The notes: generated by a model not told the origin, from the sequence alone. Numbered from the stretch's first letter, positions 1 to 5,334 are shown. The stretch: 8,987 bases of DNA from Akkermansiaceae bacterium UBA985 (GCA_002292185.1 DBBL01000086.1:8986-17972); one strand, 5' to 3'. Made by a program: numbers and translations.

Positions 1-146
1 ACTACTCCAATAGCGGCAAGAATGGCAGCAATGATGATCTTTGTCTGGTGGTTATCCATGAATTGATCGAGTTTGCTCGGTCCCAAATCGATTTCTGCGA
101 TGGGAGCACTAGTTTCTGGAGTTGGTTGTGATGATGATTCAGCCAT
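1..146 (-). CDS. N-terminus of a membrane-anchored protein (partial)
   Basis: Reading the minus strand from an ATG at 146 gives an open frame to the left edge, about 48 residues, starting MAESSSQPTPETSAP. The first 25 or so residues are polar and rich in Ser, Pro and Glu. They are followed by LDQFMDNHQTK and then a hydrophobic stretch (IIIAAILAAIGVV) that is still open at the edge. This is the layout of a cytoplasmic N-terminus followed by one membrane helix. TPR proteins of the YfgM type begin this way, but no TPR is visible here, so the family is a guess. No strong ribosome binding site precedes the ATG. The gene is divergent from thiE across a gap of about 120 bases. That this frame is coding rests on the coherent polar-then-hydrophobic pattern. 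Another open frame on the same strand through this stretch encodes nothing recognisable. Confidence 0.6.
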   Translation of the reverse strand, partial: MAESSSQPTPETSAPIAEIDLGPSKLDQFMDNHQTKIIIAAILAAIGV

Positions 147-214
147 AATGTCTGTAGTTTGTGCACTCTAGTTAAAGCGCGTATTTCTGCGGGTGATAGC
201 GGAGGACGAGCATC

Positions 215-259
215 ATGGCAATTGAATTTAGTATTTATCATTGGGCCTTTATCATTTAG
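215..259 (+). CDS. Possible 14-residue leader peptide upstream of thiE
   Basis: A GGAGG at 201-205 sits nine bases before an ATG at 215. The frame reads MAIEFSIYHWAFII and stops at TAG 257-259. This is the best Shine-Dalgarno/start pair in the thiE upstream region. The stop overlaps the AGGG (258-261) that would serve as ribosome binding site for thiE at GTG 270. That arrangement could couple translation of the two frames or act as an upstream control frame. No terminator/antiterminator pair and no run of regulatory codons is visible. A very weak promoter-like pair (TTGTGC 159-164, 17-base spacer, TATTTC 182-187) lies upstream. The frame could equally be a chance ORF. Confidence 0.3.
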   Translation: MAIEFSIYHWAFII

Positions 260-269
260 GGCTAGTGCC

Positions 270-947
270 GTGCAGGAGCTCAACCAAGTAACCAACTCAA
301 ACCGCAAGCGTATCGATGGCTTGCTCTACGGCATTTTAGACACGGGCTACGTTGAGCTAGAGCGGATGCAGCACGTTGCTGAGCAGCTGATAGAGGGAGG
401 GGTTGGTGTTTTGCAGCTGCGAGCCAAAGGTTATGACAGCGATGGGGTGATCAAATTAGTACGAGAATATGCACCGCGCTTGGCCGAAATGTGCAAGTCA
501 CAGGGCATTCCCTTTGTGATCAATGATTTTTCAGCGGCAGCGGTGGAGCTACAGGCCGATGGTGTGCATATTGGTCAGGACGACGGCTCGTTAGCGGATG
601 TCAGAAAGGTGGTTGGGCAGCGCATGCTGATCGGTCGATCGACGCACTCACTCAGCCAGGCTCGGGCCGCGCTGGAGGAGGGCTTTGACTATATCGGGTT
701 TGGACCCTTGTTTCCAACACCAACCAAAGAGGGACGCCCTGGGATCGGCATCGAGGATGTTTCACAGGTGGAAAAAGAGGTTGGCAGCCAGATTCCTGTT
801 TTTTGCATTGGTGGCATCAAACCGCAAAATCTGGAATTGGTTCTTGCCTCTGGGGCACGACGTGTGGTCATTGTCTCTTCATTGCTGCAGGCGGAGGATG
901 TTACCAAGGCCACACAGCATATCCTTACTGAGCTGGATGCAGGTTAG
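270..947 (+). CDS. thiE: Thiamine-phosphate synthase
   Basis: ThiE joins hydroxymethylpyrimidine diphosphate to thiazole phosphate, giving thiamine phosphate and pyrophosphate, in the cytoplasm. The 225-residue product from GTG 270 is a TIM barrel with the family motifs in order: LQLRAK (residues 48-53), the IND turn (84-86), DGVHIGQDD (97-105), GRSTHS (122-127), GPLFPTPTK (145-153), CIGGI (179-183) and the phosphate-binding SS pair (203-204). The frame is open back to an ATG at 159. I prefer GTG 270 because it has AGGG eight bases upstream, gives a normal family length, and avoids a start only 12 bases from the divergent gene. No residue motif lies before RIDGLLYGILDTG, so the start is not settled by homology. 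It ends 30 bases before the PfkB-type kinase on the same strand, so the two are probably co-transcribed. TenI-type homologues are a weaker alternative, because the QLR and FPTPTK motifs fit ThiE better. No TPP riboswitch consensus was recognised upstream. Confidence 0.87.
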   Translation: MQELNQVTNSNRKRIDGLLYGILDTGYVELERMQHVAEQLIEGGVGVLQLRAKGYDSDGVIKLVREYAPRLAEMCKSQGIPFVINDFSAAAVELQADGVHIGQDDGSLADVRKVVGQRMLIGRSTHSLSQARAALEEGFDYIGFGPLFPTPTKEGRPGIGIEDVSQVEKEVGSQIPVFCIGGIKPQNLELVLASGARRVVIVSSLLQAEDVTKATQHILTELDAG

Positions 948-977
948 TATAACCAACCAACGATCCTTATTTATATT

Positions 978-1895
978 ATGTCCATTATCATCGGCGGAAC
1001 CATCGCTATCGACAACGTATCCACGCCTACTGCCAAGGCTGAAAATTTACTGGGAGGTTCAGCTGCCTATGCGTCCTTATCGGCGAGTTATTTTTGTAAG
1101 CCGGCTCACTTGGTTGGTGTGGTGGGACACGATTACCCAGAACATCACCTCAGCATGTTGGAGGACCGCGGAGTTTCACTCGCCGGTGTGGCGAGATCTG
1201 ATGGTGAGTCGTTCACCTGGACTGGCGAGTATCATGAGAACATGAATGACCGCACTACTCACCGAGTAGGTTTGAACGTGCTGGAGAGTTGGCAGGTTGA
1301 GATCCCAGCTGAAATTGCAGGTAGCCGCATTGTGGTGCCCGCAAACATGTCACCGGACAACCAGATCCAGATGCTTGACCAGTGCACTGCGGAGCAGAAG
1401 TTTGTCATTGCCGACACCATGGACCTATGGATCGAGATCGCCAGCGAGCGGCTTGACGAGGTGATGCAGCGTATCGACTTGCTGGTTATCAATGAAGGCG
1501 AGGCGCGTGAGTATGCGGGGGTTAACAACCTGATTCTGGCGGGAGAGAAACTTTTGGAAAAAGGCCCGCGCTATGTGGTCATCAAGCTGGGTGAGTTTGG
1601 AGCGATCCTGTTCGGCCCGGACAATGCTATGTTCCGTTTTCATGCCTGGCCACTACGTGAGATTGTTGATCCTACCGGAGCAGGGGACACCTTCCTCGGT
1701 GCCATGGGCGGTTACCTAGCCTCACTAGGTGGCACTGATTTTTCCTTTGAGCAAATTAGAGATGCCATTTTACGTGGTTCCATACTCGCCAGCTTCACCT
1801 GTGAAGACTTCTCCACCCGCAGACTTGAGACCGTCACCGAGCAGCAGATCCATGAGCGGCTTGAGGGACTCAAAGCAATGAGCCACTGGGATTAA
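978..1895 (+). CDS. PfkB-family carbohydrate/nucleoside kinase
   Basis: This 305-residue protein belongs to the ribokinase/PfkB superfamily, which transfers the ATP gamma-phosphate to a sugar or nucleoside hydroxyl. The N-terminus opens with IIIGGTIAIDNV, followed by a Gly-Gly substrate-binding segment (NLLGGSAAYAS, about residues 24-34) and LVGVVGHDYPE. In the centre LLVINEGEAREY matches the family's inter-domain NxxE region. The C-terminal PfkB signature DPTGAGDTFLGAM starts at residue 231, and D237 is the catalytic base. Length is normal (about 300). Substrate cannot be told from sequence alone; ribokinase-, fructokinase- and adenosine-kinase-like members all share these motifs. It starts 30 bases after thiE. 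ThiD and ThiM belong to the wider ribokinase fold, but this protein carries the sugar-kinase signature, so a thiamine role is unproven. No strong ribosome binding site precedes ATG 978. Confidence 0.85.
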   Translation: MSIIIGGTIAIDNVSTPTAKAENLLGGSAAYASLSASYFCKPAHLVGVVGHDYPEHHLSMLEDRGVSLAGVARSDGESFTWTGEYHENMNDRTTHRVGLNVLESWQVEIPAEIAGSRIVVPANMSPDNQIQMLDQCTAEQKFVIADTMDLWIEIASERLDEVMQRIDLLVINEGEAREYAGVNNLILAGEKLLEKGPRYVVIKLGEFGAILFGPDNAMFRFHAWPLREIVDPTGAGDTFLGAMGGYLASLGGTDFSFEQIRDAILRGSILASFTCEDFSTRRLETVTEQQIHERLEGLKAMSHWD

Positions 1896-1954
1896 TGCTA
1901 GGCGTAAATTCTTGCTTGTGCGTAGGCACGTTCTGACTAGTTTGCTGCATCTAA

Positions 1955-2046
1955 GGAGGGATGGCTGAGTTGGTTTAAGGCGCTCGATTCGAAATCGAGT
2001 GTAGGTTTATAGCCTACCATGGGTTCGAATCCCATTCCCTCTGCCA
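1955..2046 (+). tRNA. tRNA-Ser (anticodon CGA)
   Basis: A class II tRNA that folds fully. The acceptor stem is GGAGGGA (1955-1961) with TCCCTCT (2036-2042). The anticodon stem is CTCGA/TCGAG around loop TTCGAAA, placing the anticodon CGA at 1990-1992. The long variable arm is GTAGG...CCTAC (2001-2017). The T arm is ATGGG-TTCGAAT-CCCAT, followed by discriminator G2043 and an encoded CCA (2044-2046). The large variable arm and G73 are serine identity features, and CGA reads UCG codons. The first acceptor pair is G1-U72 rather than the usual G-C. The 3' end, from U72 through CCA, is also part of a perfect 18-bp inverted repeat that continues into the flank (2042-2083). Confidence 0.96.
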
Positions 2047-2141
2047 TTACCCCAGCCCTTCTATTAGGGCTGGGGTAATGGCATCAGGCGTGGGCCGAAA
2101 ACCCTTTGCGAGCTATGCGAGTAAGGGTTTGAACGCACACG
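2028..2141 (+). repeat. 114-bp direct repeat, copy A (starts inside tRNA-Ser)
   Basis: This copy covers the last 19 bases of the tRNA (AATCCCATTCCCTCTGCCA), an 18-bp-stem hairpin and a second inverted repeat. The second one is AAACCCTT 2099-2106 with AAGGGTTT 2123-2130. The copy runs to about 2141. Copy B at 2227-2340 matches it without gaps at about 101 of 114 positions by hand alignment. The period is 199 bp. The stems are conserved while several differences fall in loops. I see no protein gene in 2047-2376 on either strand. Confidence 0.85.
2042..2083 (+). terminator. Perfect 18-bp stem hairpin overlapping the tRNA 3' end
   Basis: TGCCATTACCCCAGCCCT (2042-2059) pairs perfectly with AGGGCTGGGGTAATGGCA (2066-2083) around a six-base loop, TCTATT. 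It could stop transcription after the tRNA, but no T-run follows in either direction, so it is not a canonical intrinsic terminator. The left arm includes U72, G73 and CCA of the mature tRNA. In the precursor these bases could be paired in the trailer hairpin instead of in the acceptor stem or single-stranded end. The hairpin itself is certain from sequence; its role is inferred. Confidence 0.5.
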
Positions 2142-2145
2142 CCAG

Positions 2146-2226
2146 TGCGTGCATCACGCATTTTACCAGATCAGAAATCCGGAGGAGGATTTCTGCTAGC
2201 CCGCATAGCCTTCATAGAATGAAGGC
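2146..2226. repeat. Cluster of three short perfect hairpins
   Basis: Between the two long repeat copies lie three further perfect inverted repeats. They are TGCGTG-CAT-CACGCA (2146-2160), CAGAAATCC-GGAGGA-GGATTTCTG (2172-2195) and GCCTTCAT-AGA-ATGAAGGC (2208-2226). Loops are three to six bases. The GGAGGA loop of the middle one resembles a ribosome binding site, but no open frame follows it. Together with the flanking hairpins this makes seven inverted repeats in about 300 bp. That suggests either a structured RNA or a mosaic of palindromic repeat units; I do not recognise a known RNA family. Confidence 0.6.
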
Positions 2227-2245
2227 AATCCCACTCCCTCTGCCA
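2227..2245 (+). pseudogene. Fragment of tRNA-Ser 3' end (19 bases)
   Basis: AATCCCACTCCCTCTGCCA matches the last 19 bases of the tRNA-Ser gene (2028-2046) with one difference, C2234 for T2035 at the end of the T stem. Upstream, ATAGCCT (2205-2211) matches the variable-arm stretch at 2009-2015. Between these two blocks copy B is three bases longer, and that space is largely replaced by a GCCTTCAT/ATGAAGGC hairpin. There is no acceptor 5' half, D arm or anticodon arm, so it cannot make a tRNA. It could be the remains of a duplicated tRNA or the tRNA-derived end of a copied element. Confidence 0.55.
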
Positions 2246-2340
2246 TTACCCCAGCCCTTCTACGAGGGCTGGGGTAATGGCATCTGGCGCGGACCGAAAA
2301 CCCTTTACGAACCACGTGAGTAAGGGTTTGAACGCGCAAG
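2227..2340 (+). repeat. 114-bp direct repeat, copy B
   Basis: Second copy of the element at 2028-2141. It contains the tRNA 3'-end fragment and an identical 18-bp stem (2241-2258 with 2265-2282) whose loop is TCTACG instead of TCTATT. It also keeps the AAACCCTT/AAGGGTTT inverted repeat (2298-2305, 2322-2329). Differences from copy A cluster in loops and between stems: ATT versus ACG in the first loop, and GCGAGCTATGCGAG versus ACGAACCACGTGAG in the second. The stems themselves are unchanged. It ends about 36 bases before the stop of the minus-strand gene at 2377. Confidence 0.85.
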
Positions 2341-2376
2341 CACCCTGATGCACGATGATGAAGAGTGGAGAAGTGG

Positions 2377-2826
2377 TTAGTTTCTGAACAGGCTTTCTAC
2401 TTCGCTGACGGGGAGCCATGTGTAATCACCTTCCTTCAGTTGCGTGAGTTTTTTCTGAACGTCAATGGGCAGTTCGTTAATGACTTGATTTGCTTGTTCA
2501 GCGGGAATGGCCAAGTTCCACATGTCACAATCCTCCTCGTTTACTAGTTTGCTAATTGTGTGAGCAAGGTTGCTGAGTTTCCGTTTTTCCTGTTCCGTTT
2601 TTCTGCCATGAGCCTCGCCGTGTTTCATAGAGGTCGAATATCCAATCGACGAGCCACCGGGGAAGCGACCATCTTGATCGCTACAAATGGTTGGATCTGG
2701 TCGGCTTGGTTTCATATTAACTTGTATTTTTTTGATCGGTTTATCCTGAGGTGATAGTAATTCGCTCGACTGAGAGTAAGCGCAGAGCGATCCTCTATTA
2801 ACTAGGATGATGAGTTTTTTTTTCAT
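2377..2826 (-). CDS. Host-attachment-like small protein
   Basis: A 149-residue protein from ATG 2826. It opens with MKKKLIILVNRGSLCAYS, a beta-strand start followed by a short loop, as in proteins annotated as required for attachment to host cells (PF10116 type). A low-complexity middle (about residues 25-75, with KPSRPDP, FPGGSS and MKHGEAHGR) precedes a C-terminal part, WNLAIPAEQANQVINELP then DVQKKLTQLKEGDYTWLP. That part resembles the family's segment in which a hydrophobic strand is followed by a helix and a DLT/DYT motif. There is no convincing signal peptide, and the KKK start is followed by too short a hydrophobic run, so it is probably cytoplasmic. Despite the family name, the role is unknown. 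It lies 76 bases downstream of hsp20 on the same strand, suggesting shared stress-linked transcription. No strong ribosome binding site is visible. The family call is by remembered similarity only. Confidence 0.6.
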   Translation of the reverse strand: MKKKLIILVNRGSLCAYSQSSELLSPQDKPIKKIQVNMKPSRPDPTICSDQDGRFPGGSSIGYSTSMKHGEAHGRKTEQEKRKLSNLAHTISKLVNEEDCDMWNLAIPAEQANQVINELPIDVQKKLTQLKEGDYTWLPVSEVESLFRN

Positions 2827-2902
2827 GGTGTGCTGAGGGATGGTGTCCTTTGCGCTATGTGATGGCGTATTTTCGCGTGGTGGTTAAATTGAAATAATCC
2901 TG

Positions 2903-3364
2903 CTAGTTGATCTGTATGTTTTTTTGGTTTTTGTTTTCAATTTTTGGAAGGTGAACGCGTAGCACGCCGTCTTTGAATTCTGCATTTACTCCATCCTCTT
3001 TAACATTCTCAGGCAGATTGAATGAGCGTTGGTAGCTACCGTAGCTGCGCTCAATACGATGGTATTTTTTCTTCTTATCTTTCTTTTCTAACTTGGTCTT
3101 GCGTTCTCCAGATATGGATATCACCCCGTTATCAATGTTGACGTGCACTTCCTCTTTTTTGACTTCGGGCAGGTCGGCAGTCACCAAATACTCGTTGTCA
3201 TCCTCCGTAATGTCACAAGCGGGCTTCCAGTCCGAGCTGTCGGTGTCGAAGAGTTCTCCCGTTAAGTTAGTCTGTTCATTTCTGCCTGCAAAAAGTGAAG
3301 ATAGTCGATTTCCTAGTTGGTTGAATTCTTTCATTGGATCCCATTTTTCTATTTGTTGGTTCAT
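2903..3364 (-). CDS. Hsp20/alpha-crystallin small heat-shock protein
   Basis: An ATP-independent holdase chaperone of 153 residues, a normal length for bacterial Hsp20. A variable N-terminal arm (1-46, with WDPMKEFNQL typical of the family) leads into the alpha-crystallin domain at about 47-141. Key segments are WKPACDITEDDNEYLVTADLPEVKKEEV (summarised by ADLP at 63-66), GVISISGER (80-88), SFNLPENV (114-121) and the signature AEFKDGVLRVHLPK (128-141). The C-terminal IQI (150-152) is the I-x-I motif that docks neighbouring subunits in the oligomer. A lysine-rich insert (KLEKKDKKKK, 91-100) precedes YHRIERSYGSY, which fits the dimerisation loop. ATG 3364 is used, and Met11 is a less likely alternative. 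I see no CIRCE element or sigma-32-type promoter upstream. It may be transcribed together with the gene at 2377-2826. Confidence 0.93.
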   Translation of the reverse strand: MNQQIEKWDPMKEFNQLGNRLSSLFAGRNEQTNLTGELFDTDSSDWKPACDITEDDNEYLVTADLPEVKKEEVHVNIDNGVISISGERKTKLEKKDKKKKYHRIERSYGSYQRSFNLPENVKEDGVNAEFKDGVLRVHLPKIENKNQKNIQIN

Positions 3365-3490
3365 GGCTTTGTATATTTTTTTCTGTTAGTAAGAGAAGTT
3401 TTTGATGAGAGGCTGTGATGTTGCCAGGATGGTGAACCCACTCAAAACTCTTCTCAATGTCTACAGACTAGACCGCACAGAGGTACTGAA

Positions 3491-3519
3491 CTGCGCAATT
3501 TTTGGCAATGATTGCGCAG
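3491..3519. promoter_or_regulatory. 9-bp inverted repeat upstream of hsp20
   Basis: CTGCGCAAT (3491-3499) and ATTGCGCAG (3511-3519) are perfect inverted arms around 11 bases. The site lies between the end of the regulator gene (3619) and the start of hsp20 (3364), about 130 bases before the hsp20 ATG. It could be an operator for hsp20 or a stem closing the regulator transcript; no T-run follows on the minus strand. Nothing else of note was seen in 3365-3618. Confidence 0.4.
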
Positions 3520-3618
3520 ATCTTGTAGCAGTAGCCTCACTCTCACCCTCGCGCTCACGCACATACACGCTCGAAAGCTGTCCCTGACTTTAAGCTGCCC
3601 CTTACATGGGCGGTGGTG

Positions 3619-3633
3619 TCACATAGTATGTGA
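3619..3633. repeat. Short hairpin over the regulator stop codon
   Basis: TCACAT (3619-3624) and ATGTGA (3628-3633) form a perfect six-base stem with loop AGT. It spans the TGA stop of the PocR/AraC gene. It is too short to call a terminator. Confidence 0.3.
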
Positions 3634-4545
3634 GAGCCTGTCTTGCCCTGAGAATGCAGCGTGTTGGCGGTATTCTCTTGGGGACTCACCGGCAAATTTA
3701 CAAAATGACCGGTTAAACTGGGACAGGGATTGGAAACCAACTTCGTAGGCAATCTCGGTGATGGGTTTTGTGGATTGCTTAAGTTCGTTTTTTGCCAGCT
3801 CGATGCGATGCCGATTGGTGAACTCAGTGAGGGTCATGCCGGTGGATTGCTTGAATAGCTTGCAGAAGTAAAAGCTGCTGACATTGACTTCACAAGCAAT
3901 CTCAGCGAGAGAGACTTTTTCGTCGATCCGCTCGGTGATGTATTTTTTGGCCTTGCGGATGAGCTCGGGCTCCTGTGGCTGGCTTTCCAAGATCAGGCGG
4001 TTGAGTAATTCGGCAAGCTGTAGGGAGACAATGTTGAGCAGTGTGATCATGCTTCGGTATTGTATCTCATCGAATACTGGGGTGTTTTGATGAGCGTTGA
4101 TGGCCTCCGTTTGTTCGGCTTTTGAATAACCGCTGGCCGCTAATACTTCACGGAGATCATGGGCGTGGGTAGCGCTCGGCTTTTCGGTGAAGACCTGGCC
4201 GGTTTTAAGAAAGGCAATGGTTTCTTTGCCAAGTCTGAGTGGCACTGAGGTTTCTTTGAGCCCAGCAAAGCAGGTGTGAGTGTAGGTCTGTATATTAGAG
4301 CGGGAAAGGATGAGTTTTTGCTCCTGTTTGCATTCTTCGCATGTGCCATGCTTAAGATTGAGTCCGCGGCAGAATGGGTTCTGGTTTGGGCTGGTGTGGC
4401 AGGGGTTGAATTGGGCATCATGCGCGTTGATGATGACCAGAGGAAGTCCGGTCGCTTTGCGGAATGAGTCCTGACATATCTGATAAAAAGGTGAGCTTTT
4501 TAAGCTCTCAATGAGGTGACTTGCTGGTGCTGTGGAATGGGCCAT
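3619..4545 (-). CDS. PocR-domain AraC-family transcriptional regulator
   Basis: A 308-residue two-domain regulator. Residues about 11-185 form a PocR-type ligand-binding domain. It carries conserved cysteines C59 (NPFCRGL), C69 and C72 (GTCEEC) and C92 (THTCFAGL), followed by VPLRLGKETIAFLKTGQVF. In PocR of Salmonella this domain responds to a small diol; the ligand here is unknown. Residues about 195-294 are an AraC/XylS DNA-binding domain with two helix-turn-helix units: VSLAEIACEVNVSSFYFCKLF, then ITEIAYEVGFQSLSQFNRSF, ending in the typical ESPREYR. It has no transmembrane part and is cytoplasmic. It is divergent from the cytochrome c gene, and the shared gap holds a repeated 19-bp site, so control of itself and of the cytochrome is plausible. 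The ATG at 4545 lacks a clear ribosome binding site. Confidence 0.92.
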   Translation of the reverse strand: MAHSTAPASHLIESLKSSPFYQICQDSFRKATGLPLVIINAHDAQFNPCHTSPNQNPFCRGLNLKHGTCEECKQEQKLILSRSNIQTYTHTCFAGLKETSVPLRLGKETIAFLKTGQVFTEKPSATHAHDLREVLAASGYSKAEQTEAINAHQNTPVFDEIQYRSMITLLNIVSLQLAELLNRLILESQPQEPELIRKAKKYITERIDEKVSLAEIACEVNVSSFYFCKLFKQSTGMTLTEFTNRHRIELAKNELKQSTKPITEIAYEVGFQSLSQFNRSFCKFAGESPREYRQHAAFSGQDRLSHTM

Positions 4546-4611
4546 GTTGCTTTTGTGCCTGGCGGCGTTGGAGGGTGGAGAGACAGCAAGGGCGATCCAT
4601 CAAAATAATAG

Positions 4612-4649
4612 ACTAATAACTAATCTATCAACTAATAACTAATCTATCA
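4612..4649. promoter_or_regulatory. Tandem 19-bp repeats, candidate operator
   Basis: ACTAATAACTAATCTATCA occurs twice, perfectly and back to back (4612-4630 and 4631-4649). Two adjacent direct half-sites are the usual DNA arrangement for AraC-family proteins. The site lies 67-104 bases upstream of the regulator's ATG and about 180 bases before the cytochrome gene. Binding is inferred from position and form only. Confidence 0.55.
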
Positions 4650-4659
4650 GTTAGTTATT
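4634..4659. promoter_or_regulatory. 9-bp inverted repeat overlapping the 19-bp repeats
   Basis: AATAACTAA (4634-4642) and TTAGTTATT (4651-4659) are perfect inverted arms around eight bases. The second arm therefore adds an inverted third copy of the repeat core. The rest of the 4546-4812 gap holds a small palindrome GCCCT-AC-AGGGC (4683-4694) and an inverted TATCTC/GAGATA pair (4709-4714, 4732-4737). I could not assign a clear promoter. Confidence 0.45.
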
Positions 4660-4827
4660 GGTGATCAAGAAAAAATGACGCTGCCCTACAGGGCCCAACG
4701 TTTCAGCTTATCTCGATAGTGCAATATAAGGGAGATAGATGACAATTGGCGGCGAGTGAGCGATGGGTTTTTGGTCTAGGCTGCAGCTGGGATTAGAACA
4801 AGCCCCACTGAAATGATGGAAAAAATA

Positions 4828-5334
4828 ATGAAAACAAAAAGACAAAAAATAAGCTCTATGAGCGGCATCGCGAGCATTGGTGCCCGCACTGGAATAGCAT
4901 GCTTGCTGCTGATGCTGGTCGCCTGCGGAGGCAAGGAGAAGAAAATGGCAAAGGGTTTTGTTTTGCCAGCGGGTGATGTCGAAAAAGGCAAGCAGGCGTT
5001 TATCGAGTTAAAGTGTCACCAATGTCACAGCGTGGCTGGCGAGCTGCTACCTGAGAATGTTGAGCCATCGTTGGTAAAACTACATCTTGGCGGTGAGGTT
5101 TACCGTGTTAAGACATATGGTCAGCTAGTGACATCGGTCATCAACCCTAACCATGATCTATCGAAGGATTATTTGTTAGGTGTCGACAAGGAGCAACGCG
5201 AGGGTGCTCAATCACCGATGCCATCCATGGTCGATCAAATGACCGTTGATCAAATGATCAATATCGTGGCGTTTCTTAATGCCCATTATGTCAAGCTGGA
5301 GCCCGAGTATGAGGTGCCTTATTACGGACCATAA
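4828..5334 (+). CDS. Lipoprotein mono-heme cytochrome c
   Basis: A class I c-type cytochrome that carries electrons outside the inner membrane, tethered by lipid. Counting from ATG 4828, a basic n-region (MKTKRQK) precedes a hydrophobic segment ending in the lipobox LVAC, with the acylated Cys at residue 33 followed by GG. The heme site CHQCH is at residues 63-67, after GDVEKGKQAFIELK. A distal Met ligand is expected in SPMPSM (129-134), before MTVDQMINIVAFLNAHY, the usual C-terminal helix. Other in-frame ATGs are at 4813 and 4816. I chose 4828 because it has GGA seven bases upstream and gives a compact signal peptide; 4813 is equally open. The partner is unknown. The gene is divergent from the PocR/AraC regulator and convergent with the formate dehydrogenase operon, so a shared function is not shown. 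Confidence 0.9.
   Translation: MKTKRQKISSMSGIASIGARTGIACLLLMLVACGGKEKKMAKGFVLPAGDVEKGKQAFIELKCHQCHSVAGELLPENVEPSLVKLHLGGEVYRVKTYGQLVTSVINPNHDLSKDYLLGVDKEQREGAQSPMPSMVDQMTVDQMINIVAFLNAHYVKLEPEYEVPYYGP

Noticed and set aside
159..269. Extending thiE upstream to the ATG at 159
   Set aside because: The extra 37 residues match no ThiE motif. The start would lie 12 bases from the divergent gene, and a GTG with AGGG gives a normal family length.
147..269. TPP riboswitch before thiE
   Set aside because: The conserved CUGAGA and ACCUGA-type blocks are absent from this short gap.
685..1245. Long open frame on the plus strand across thiE and the kinase
   Set aside because: It overlaps two well-supported genes in another frame and its translation resembles no protein.
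2078..2323. 81-codon plus-strand frame after the tRNA
   Set aside because: It runs through the hairpins and both copies of the direct repeat, has no ribosome binding site, and gives Pro/Leu-rich sequence with no known motif.
2028..2340. att sites of an integrated element at the tRNA
   Set aside because: A repeat at a tRNA 3' end suggests attL/attR, but only 85 bp separates the copies and no integrase is present. The repeat also extends well beyond the tRNA.
2028..2340. CRISPR array
   Set aside because: There are only two copies, each more than 100 bp long, and no short regular spacers or cas genes.
3402..3587. 61-codon plus-strand frame between hsp20 and the regulator
   Set aside because: It has no ribosome binding site or recognisable motif and spans the inverted repeat; it looks like a chance frame.
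4739..4759. Tiny frame after AAGGGAG before the cytochrome gene (MTIGGE)
   Set aside because: Six codons only. The ribosome-binding-like sequence sits four bases from the ATG, and nothing else supports translation.
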